A stretch of DNA of 64,000 nt, taken from Muricea muricata. Its lineage: Eukaryota > Cnidaria > Anthozoa > Malacalcyonacea > Plexauridae. Within the stretch, counting starts at the first letter, position 1; every line of letters begins with the position of its first letter. This document shows positions 56,648 to 64,000 of this stretch, one piece after another. The notes under the pieces were generated by a model, which saw only the letters and a program-made list of their open reading frames with translations, had not been told where the DNA came from and ran no database searches. The stretch covers positions 12,031,001 through 12,095,000 of the forward strand of contig OY979717.1 of the NCBI GenBank assembly GCA_963855995.1, given 5' to 3'. Made by a program: the position numbers and the translations under genes.

Positions 56648-57283
56648 ACAGCAGTATATCATGTGTTGCAGACTGAGCCGCACTTTGCTCTTTTACAAAG
56701 ACTTATACATGATATACATGCATGTGTATGGTGTATTTCACAAAACGACAAAAAACCCTCAAGTTCTAAATAATATGTCATTATACAAGACAGTTTTACC
56801 CTAATCATTTATATATATCGCATTATATATTATTTAATATTATACCTCAAACTTAGCTCGTCCAATCAAAATGTTCTATTAGTAGCACGTGTCCATAGTA
56901 TTTTTCAGCGAATACCATCCTATAGGAAATTCTGACCCTAGGTTTTTTCCCCGAGGCATGGTATTCGCCCGAATCTCCCGAGAAATTCGGCCGAATCTCC
57001 CGGTAGAATCGACTTTTGAATAATCTCACGCGACATTCCGCGAGAGCTACACGCGCCGATTAAAAACAATGAAAAATGGCGGGACCACACAAGAGTGTAT
57101 GGATATTCTACGGTGTTTTTTTAAGTGGTTTCACTGGAAATTTTACGAAACAAGATGTTCAAAAGACGGAAAAATTATTCAGCACTATTTACTTGATGCC
57201 ATTTGGCAAAGAACTTTGGGAAAATTGTTTATTTGAGTAAAAAACGAAATCTCGGATTCTCGAAGGTATGTTGACAAGTTGTC
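56648..57283. other. AT-rich DNA between repeats
   Basis: No gene recognised. A short GC-rich stretch with repeated GAATCTCCCG near 56972-57002 is present. Confidence 0.4.
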
Positions 57284-58064
57284 TTGGACCATAGGCGGCC
57301 CAATTCAGTGTGTACTTTCATATAGAGATCAGTGCGCACGAAACACACTTCGTAGTTTATATAGTTAATTTCCTAAGGTTGGCAACTCTTTGAACTTTTT
57401 GAAATACACGGCACGAAATAAATCCGTAGTTTATCAAAACCAGAAACAAAACAGCTTTAAAAACAACACAAATATAAACTAGGATAATTTTACTAACCTG
57501 TTAACAACTTTTCTTGTCAAAACACGGCTTTAAACGGTCCGTATTTGAACGAAATATAAAGGTATTTTGCCGATTTCTCGTCTGTAACTATGCGGGATGC
57601 CCTCATCCTGCTACTGGAAAGAGTTTTAAATGACGAATCCGTGCAGCGATTGGCTTGTCAAAGTTTTAATGTTAAAAATTCATAGTTAAGCCAATCGCTG
57701 CACGGATTCGCCTTTTAAAACTCTTTCCAGTAGCAGGATGAGAGCATCCCGCATAGTTACAGCCGTAAAATTTAACAAAACATTAAAAATTTTGACCCGT
57801 ATACAACGTTTTTAAGTGGTTTCCAAAACAGAAACTCACCACAAGGGTAGTAAATTTATCCAGCCACACACTGGTCTTGTTTTTTTTTGGAATTCGTTAC
57901 GTTTTCTTTGTGTATTTATACTTTATTTCATGGGGGGCGTATGTTCGTAATTGATTTATTTGCCAACCTTAGGGAATTATATTTAAGAAACTACGAAGTG
58001 TGTTTATGTGCGCACTGATCTCTATATGAAACTACACACTGAATTGGGCCACCTATGCTTGGAC
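57284..58064. mobile_element. Two-level palindromic element
   Basis: Outer arms: GGCCCAATTCAGTGTGTA near 57297 with TACACACTGAATTGGGCC near 58032, and GATCAGTGCGCAC with GTGCGCACTGATC. Inner hairpin 57582-57764: TATGCGGGATGCCCTCATCC with GGATGAGAGCATCCCGCATA, and AATCCGTGCAGCGATTGGCT with its exact complement. The inner hairpin may be a separate MITE nested in the outer element. Confidence 0.8.
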
Positions 58065-59700
58065 TTGAACAGTTATATATCTTCGGTATAATATATCATT
58101 TATAGACCCTCCGCTTGGGCTATTCGGCAAAATATTAACCCTCAGTGTTGATATTTTGCCGAATCACCCTCGCTTCGGCTCTGTAACTGATAAATATTCA
58201 ACAATAGCGTTAAAATGAAAGATCTATAATTAACGCGAAATATCGCTTAAAATTTGCAAGACCATGCACTAGTAGAGGGATGTGCAATTTAAATAACATC
58301 AATTCTTCAATTTATTTAATTTCATACATAGTGTAATTAAACACTTCCCATTTCCAAGCATTTGCGGCATGGCCCATCATCCATGTATCGACACATTTGA
58401 CAGAAATGTAAAACGTAATTTAAGAGCCAATGTCCATGCACGTGCATGAACTTTCGTATTTCGTAAGTATCTATTCTGCGACGATTTTCAGCAATTAGAA
58501 CAGAAACCATAATTCTGTGTTAGGTCTGTATTGAAACTACGACGAAGTTTGATCAAGATGCTACTTGTGAATAGCAGCATCATTGTGTACGATGTTAGCT
58601 TGTCAACAGTAAAGGTTTTTAAGCTGAGATCAGCATGGAACGGATGCAAATACGAATGCAGAAAATCACAAGGAAATGAAAGATGTGTATGATCCAGCTG
58701 TAATAATGTTAATGCCAGACAGCAAGTCTCACCATTTCCTGGCGAAAGCTGTCTTCTATTTATGATTACAGCTGTTGTGGGAGTTGAATTGTTCGTCTAT
58801 GGGGAATACACATTCTGTGTATTTGTGGGGATGGAGTGCTCCCAAAGGTCACCCTCAACCCCATAGACTCACATAAAACAATGTATTATATATATATTTT
58901 ATAGTAATTAATTATGGGGATTTACTTCCCCTTGCATGTTAAAGTAAGCAATGACATCAGGTGGATCTACTACCCCTTGGACATTAAAGTAAACAATGAC
59001 CATCATGGGGATCTATCCCTTGGACATTTAGAGTGCCCATCTTGGGGAGCTACTACCCCATGGGCAAAGTCCAACATGGGGGAGCCATTACCCCCTGAGG
59101 ACATAGCTGCAGTATATCATAACCATAATCCTGGAATAGTGAGTTCGTGGGGGAGGCATTTTGACCAATGTTTTTATATAAGAATCGTAGCATTCCTCCC
59201 CATCAACCCTTCTCCCACAATATTGTGTATGTGTCAGTGGTTTAATAGTATTGATATTTGCCTGATGATTGGTGCATTAAAGCAAGTTTATATTTGTGAC
59301 AAGTGTTTAGGATGAGTACATTAACGCATAGTAAATATAAAATGTACATGGGTAGGAAGTAAACAAAAGTCATTGTTCTATGTTTTTGTTCTCGTTTATG
59401 GAAATTTGTGCACCTTCATGGTGAGTGAACACAGTTGTTTTTTCGATAATGAGATGATCATCCAATGGCAAACGCAGAAATCAATCGCAATGGAATATTA
59501 AAATACCTAAAACAAAGAATTCGTGCACCTTCATGTACTTTTTAACATAGGTTTTACTTTCAATGGCAAACTGTTTGAAGCTTTCCGGCCTTCCAAACCA
59601 TGTCTATTTTCTATTAACAATGATTAACGGTTTTTGACATCAAGAACATTGCATGTTTTGTTTTGTTGGCATGACGTGACTTGTTTAGCGCAAGTGTAAT
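58065..59700. other. AT-rich DNA with a small diverged direct-repeat tract
   Basis: 58914-59100 repeats variants of GGGGATCTACTACCCCTTGG and GACATTAAAGTAA-CAATGAC about four times. The 133-codon frame over it (58914-59315) follows the repeats and shows no domain. Nothing else recognised. Confidence 0.45.
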
Positions 59701-60147
59701 TTAACACTAGTAAATGTCGAGACAAGTATTGTAGTTTAAAAAGGAGACCGGCCAGCTTTCGCAGCGAGGAAAAGACAATTAGTTAGAGAGTCACGGACGC
59801 AGGAGATCCACCCATCAGGTACTATTTTATAGTTTATAGCTCCGTGAACAGCCTTTAGTATTAATTTTGTTTATTTCATTAGATTTAGTTGATTTTAGGG
59901 AATTTTATTACTATATTAATCGCTTTATCATTGTAAAAATGTGAACGGAATATGCTATATTAATCTTTGTAAATTTGTGATTTTAGAATCTTATATACGT
60001 AACATTAAAAGGAAATCTCCTCTGCGTCGCCGTTTCGTCTTCCGGGCATGTGTCTGAACCAAGTTCTGAAGGTTGATACAGTTTAATGCCGATTTAGCAG
60101 GCAAACAAAGCGACAGACATTCGCATTTAATATATTTGGAAAGTACC

Positions 60148-60582
60148 ATGACGAAAGAATCAAGCGCTTCGTCTTCAAGCAATAGCGAATCTGAGTTAAA
60201 GAATAAGCGCAAACAAGCTAGAGGAAGAGTAACTTGCACAATAAAGAGGCTAAACGAGGCGATAGCCAAAGAAGACAAAAACTTTAGACGTTTTGAGAAA
60301 GAAATCGAGCAACTGCGAATGGATTTCGAGATTGCACGCGAAGTTCATAGTCAATTATACGATGGTAGTGAAGTAGATCTCGAGTCCATGGACAAATGGG
60401 AGGAAGATTTGACAAATAACGTTAACGGTATGGAGGAGAAAGTTGAAGATTACGTTAAGAATAGCTCAAATGCGAATAATGAGACACCCGATTCGCAAAA
60501 GAAGAAAGTTTTAAAGGCAAAACAAAGTCAACAAAAGCGTCGACGCCAGAACTACTGCCCACGTCTGGACAAGCTTCGTCCA
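60148..60582 (+). pseudogene. BEL/Pao element 2 gag N-terminus
   Basis: ATG at 60148 opens a charged, coiled-coil protein beginning MTKESSASSSSNSESE, with RLNEAIAKEDKNFRRFEKEI and a basic QQKRRRQ stretch. It is cut off at 60583 by the long-TIR element. The short N-terminal coiled coil is typical of Pao gag. Confidence 0.75.
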
Positions 60583-61388
60583 CGGGCTATAGGACAGGCG
60601 CATTGCGATACTGTTTACGTACGTAAATAAGAAAATTATTAAAATGTTATAAACCGTATTGTACTTACTCATGAATTATTTAGATATTCAAATGATGGAA
60701 GTGTTCTAAACGTCGTGATTTCGTTCGGAGATAGTGAAATACAATTTCCTTGCTCTGTTATACATCGTCGCCATATTGAATCAATCACAATTTCCACCCC
60801 CCCCCTGGCAAAATAATAAGACGGCGAAGAAAAATAGAGGAAAAATAAGAGGGTAGGAACAATGTGGGCGTTTGTGGGCGTGTTATGCTATTGAGCGAAT
60901 CAACGTTCGCAACTCCGTGTCACATGACCGATTTAAATCGGTATAGGCGGGAAGCATCATCGCACATCATTGAAATTTTTGGTTCAGTGTTGCTTGGTCA
61001 CGGAATATTAAATATGGGACACGTTTGTGCCATATATGGAAGTATGGGACACGTTTGTACCATATTTGGAAGTGTCACTGCATCCAGCCTCTGACGAAAC
61101 ACGCCCACATTGTTCCTACCCTCTTATTTTTCTCCTAATTTTCTTCGCCGTCTTATTATTTTGCCGGGGGGGGGATGAAAATTGTGATTGATTCAATATG
61201 GCGACGATGTATAACAGAGCAAGGATTTGTATTTCACTATTTCCGAACGAAATCACGACGTTTAAAACACTCCCATCATTTGAATATCTAAATAATTTAT
61301 GAGTAAGTAAAATACGGCTTATAACATTTTAATAATTTTCTTATTTACGTACGTAAACAGTATCGCAATGCGCCTGTCCTATAGCCCG
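60583..61388. mobile_element. Long-TIR element, CGGGCTATAGGACAGG family, copy 2, inside the BEL element
   Basis: Starts CGGGCTATAGGACAGGCGCA and ends with its complement CTATAGCCCG at 61388. Its inverted arms include GTACGTAAATAAGAAAATTA and AACACTCCCATCATTTGAAT, as in the 44-kb copy. A further fragment of the same terminus (CTATAGGACAGGCGCATTGC) follows at 61390-61423, so a second partial copy or a local duplication adjoins it. It inserted after the BEL element, which it interrupts. Confidence 0.85.
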
Positions 61389-61432
61389 TGCTATAGGACA
61401 GGCGCATTGCGATACTGTTTACGATACATACA

Positions 61433-62330
61433 TTGCGATACTGTTTTACAACTTCTTCGTCCCAAGAAGTTGATGGAACGTCCCCAAGTACCTCTAAAGA
61501 GCACCAACAACAAAGCCCCCCTGTCGAATGTAGTCTTGCTGGGAAAGCATCTAGTTTCGATCATTGGATCGATAAACTGACGGAATTTGAAGAAACCAAG
61601 ATAGCACCGAAAGTTGGCGGGACTCGAGTTTCGATTGAAGATGCATTCATCAATTAAGTTGAAAACGAACAGAGACATACCAAACGTCGTTCTAAGAAAC
61701 TTCTCTGGAGATCCACTGGGTTATGCAGATTTTATCGACCGATTCAAGATCCACATCCATGTTAAACCCCATCTTACCGACGATGTCCGAATGATTCAAC
61801 TGAAGATGCATACTACCGATGATGCAGAGAGAGCGATCTCCGGCTTGGGGTCTAAGGGAACAATGTATGCAACCGCCCTGAAAGCGATCAAAGAACAATT
61901 TGGACAGCCGAGTGTGATTGCACGATCGTTAATCGACAGCCTAATAAAGGGAGACAAAATTGGCAGAAATGATAGGAAAGGGCTACGCGAGTTCTCGATC
62001 GACCTTCTCAACTGCATGGCGACAATGCAACGAATCGGATTTTGCTGACATCAATGCCAATGAAAACCTACGAAATATCGTTATGCGTTTACCTGAATAT
62101 CTAATCGAAAGGTGGAGAAGTACTTTTGCAGATATTCGAGAGAAAGGAGAAGTACCAACTGTCCGTCATATCAGCGAATTTCTCAGAAGAAGAGTAAAGG
62201 CTGAATTTGACCCCTATTTTGGCGATTTGCGAGGAGAATCGAGAAAGGCGAAAGACAACGAAAGCGGAAAGAGAAACGGAATTTATGCAGGCATGCAGCT
62301 GACTCCGAGCGGAAAAGAGCTCCCTTGAAG
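61433..62330 (+). pseudogene. BEL/Pao element 2 gag capsid region (DUF1759-like), frameshifted
   Basis: Three frames are needed: 61433-61655 (SFDHWIDKLTEFEETK), then RDIPNVVLRNFSGDPLGYAD through AERAISGLGSKG and IKEQFGQPSVIARSL (about 61665-62040), then DINANENLRNIVMRLPEYL to about 62300. Breaks fall near 61660 and 62040. This is the capsid-like domain of Pao gag. Confidence 0.85.
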
Positions 62331-62896
62331 TGTTATGTATGTGGAGAGGAACACCGAGTCGTTGAATGTCCAAGCATGTTAAAGGCCACTATTCCAGAAA
62401 GATTAGAATTAGCAAAAAGAGCTAGAATCTGTTTCTCCTGCCTAAATCGCGGACATTCGAAGAAAGGCTGTAGAGGAAAAAGGAAATGCGACAAGAACGA
62501 ATCTTGCCCATACTTCCATCATCCCCTGCTGCATTCCGACTCACCACCTACGGCCTCAGTCAGCAATGTTACAGAACCAACAGCGTCATCTACTGTGGGA
62601 TTAATCCTTGATGAGTCCTGATGATGCCAGTAATCAGAGCTCACTTCCGAGCACGTAACGGGAGAATACGTCAGGGAAATATTCTAATAGATAGTGGAGC
62701 AGGCACAACTGTCGTACGGAAGCAATTCGCCAGTGATCTTGGTCTACATGGAAGGAAAGAAAGTATCGACCTAACAGTAGTCGGAGAAAAGAGGCTCGAG
62801 CAACCGCACAGCAGGAGAGTCAACTTTTTTTATCAGGACTCAAGAGTAATGAAGAATTCAAGATCGAGGCACATGAGATCGATCAAACCGTTCTAA
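62325..62896 (+). pseudogene. BEL/Pao element 2 zinc knuckle and aspartic protease
   Basis: LKCYVCGEEHRVVECPSM and ICFSCLNRGHSKKGC are tandem Pao-type zinc-binding motifs (62327-62470). After a linker the next frame (from 62621) reads VIRAHFRARNG and then ILIDSGAGTTVV, the DSGA active site of a retropepsin-like protease. The frame is lost near 62830. Unlike element 1, the protease is still present here. Confidence 0.85.
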
Positions 62897-62934
62897 ATGT
62901 TCCCGACCTGGACCGAAATTGGCTAAATTCATTC

Positions 62935-63918
62935 TTGCACCTCCAAGATATCCAGTTTGATCATATAGCAGGTCCAGTTGATCTCACCCTAGGAGTTCAC
63001 TACACCCATCTGCACGCTGAAGAAGAAACCCGTCGTGGTGATGCCTTTCAACCCGTGGCAAAGAAAACTAAGCTCGGCTGGTACGTAATCGGAGCAAATG
63101 AAGAGTCCAAAACATCCGGATTTTATTCAGTACATCTCGTCCAAAAGATCGACTTGGAGAAATTCTACGAGTTCGAGACGCTTGGGGTCCAAGCTCCAAA
63201 TTTTTCATGCCCTACACCGCAACCTCAGTCGCCTGATGATAAACGAGCAATGGAATTAATGGAAATATCGTGCAAGCGTGTGGACAGCCGTTACGTCATT
63301 GGTCTTCCATGGAAGGGGGATAAGAGTTTGCTACCCAATAATCGCTCGCTAGCGGAGAGCCGACTGAGATCGTTGGAAAAGAGTTTAAGTAAAAATCAGG
63401 AAAAGGTGAGAATGTACGACGATGCAATCATGCAGTACACAATAAACGACTGGGCGATTCCGTTGAGTGAAGAAGATCTGAAAGTCGACAGGAAACCGGT
63501 GTATTATTTGCCCCATCACGGAGTATGCCGTCCTGACAAGAAGAGCACCCCATTACGAGTTGTATTCGACCCAGCAAGTCCATGCCAAGGTGTATCTTTA
63601 AATTCCCTCCTGCACAAAGGTCCAGGATTAATCGGTAATTTACTTGGAGTGCTGCTACACTTTCGCGAAGAAAAGATCGCGTTTACGGGAGATATATCGA
63701 AAATGTTTCTCCAAATTCTACTCCCTGAGAAAGACACCCACGTGCATCGGTTCTTGTGGAGAAACCTTGACAAAAGCAAACAGCCCACAAGGTACGCCTT
63801 ACAAAGAGTAACGTTCGGCGACAAGCCGTCTCCGGACATGGCTAGCTTCGTAATGCTCAAAATCACAGAAGATAACAAAAAAAGAGTGTCCACGTGCAGC
63901 TACAGTCCTGGAGCGTGA
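62935..63918 (+). pseudogene. BEL/Pao element 2 reverse transcriptase N-terminal part
   Basis: The frame begins HLQDIQFDHIAGPVDLTLGV (linker before RT). RT motifs are YYLPHHGVCRPD, VVFDPASPCQGVSLNSLLH and FTGDISKMFLQI with the first catalytic Asp, then FGDKPSPDMASF. The frame breaks near 63890; RYVDDI just after it (about 63919-63936) is the catalytic YxDD box in a shifted frame. It continues beyond the window. Confidence 0.9.
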
Positions 63919-64000
63919 CAGATATGTAGACGATATTATTCACTCTTGCCCCAAGCGACGGAGGCTATGCATAAAGAAGCGACGGAGACTATGCATAAAG

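Larger units (their letters stand above)
59700..64000 (+). mobile_element. BEL/Pao LTR retrotransposon 2, decayed and cut by the window end
   Basis: A second, distinct Pao-type element. It shows gag (60148-60582 and 61433-62330), a zinc knuckle, an aspartic protease and reverse transcriptase in order, with frameshifts between them, and is split by a long-TIR element at 60583-61388. The 5' LTR probably lies upstream of about 60060 but cannot be bounded, as the 3' LTR is outside the window. The start coordinate is approximate. Confidence 0.85.

Overview
This is a window of animal nuclear DNA: AT-rich, with GT-AG introns of conserved phase, extracellular mosaic-protein exons and a very heavy load of transposable elements. 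The domain content (trypsin-like protease modules, a scavenger-receptor cysteine-rich exon, an antistasin-like exon, a reticulon), together with BEL/Pao, Penelope-like and Tc1/mariner elements, suggests a marine invertebrate, most likely a cnidarian. That assignment is an inference; no species can be named from the sequence. Most long open frames here are artefacts of (TA)n or pentanucleotide arrays, so the host genes had to be put together exon by exon from splice sites, phase and protein motifs.

Host genes. (1) Plus strand, 8824-19021: exons for a signal peptide, a complete trypsin domain, a second complete trypsin domain, a 300-residue ectodomain I do not recognise, a short Cys-rich segment, a transmembrane helix and a cytoplasmic tail. 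All junctions between modules are phase 1, so I read it as one type-I membrane protease with two trypsin domains (995 residues in my exon chain). A stop 13 bases past the inter-domain donor could give a secreted single-domain form. (2) Minus strand: an antistasin-like exon (28644-28757) and an SRCR exon (22788-23102), both symmetric phase 1-1, possibly from one secreted or surface mosaic gene whose other exons I could not find. (3) Minus strand, 33720-49452: a seven-exon reticulon-homology gene (220 residues) in perfect phase, whose introns hold most of the repeats between 34 and 49 kb.

Mobile DNA. 50554-56647 is a BEL/Pao LTR retrotransposon with an ACAGC target duplication and near-identical LTRs, but with an in-frame stop, a missing protease region and a frameshift. 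The 21 bases just inside its 5' LTR are the exact complement of a segment of its own 3' LTR, which suggests self-primed reverse transcription. From about 59.7 kb to the window end is a second, more decayed BEL/Pao element split by a long-TIR element. 38440-39434 is a 5'-truncated Penelope-like element whose two inverted terminal repeats each carry a well-formed hammerhead ribozyme. Many palindromic foldback elements (at 2.0, 10-12, 14, 22, 25.9, 30.1, 31.5, 34-38, 40.6-41.1, 44, 48.5, 57.3-58.1 and 60.6-61.4 kb), a hAT-like MITE, tRNA-derived SINEs and decayed Tc1, LINE and nuclease fragments make up much of the rest.

Simple repeats are extreme: (TA)n tracts up to about 180 bp, a roughly 670-bp (CCCTG)n array inside a protease intron, and a roughly 400-bp array of layered pentamers just 3' of the protease gene. 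The first 8.8 kb holds repeats but no exon I can support.
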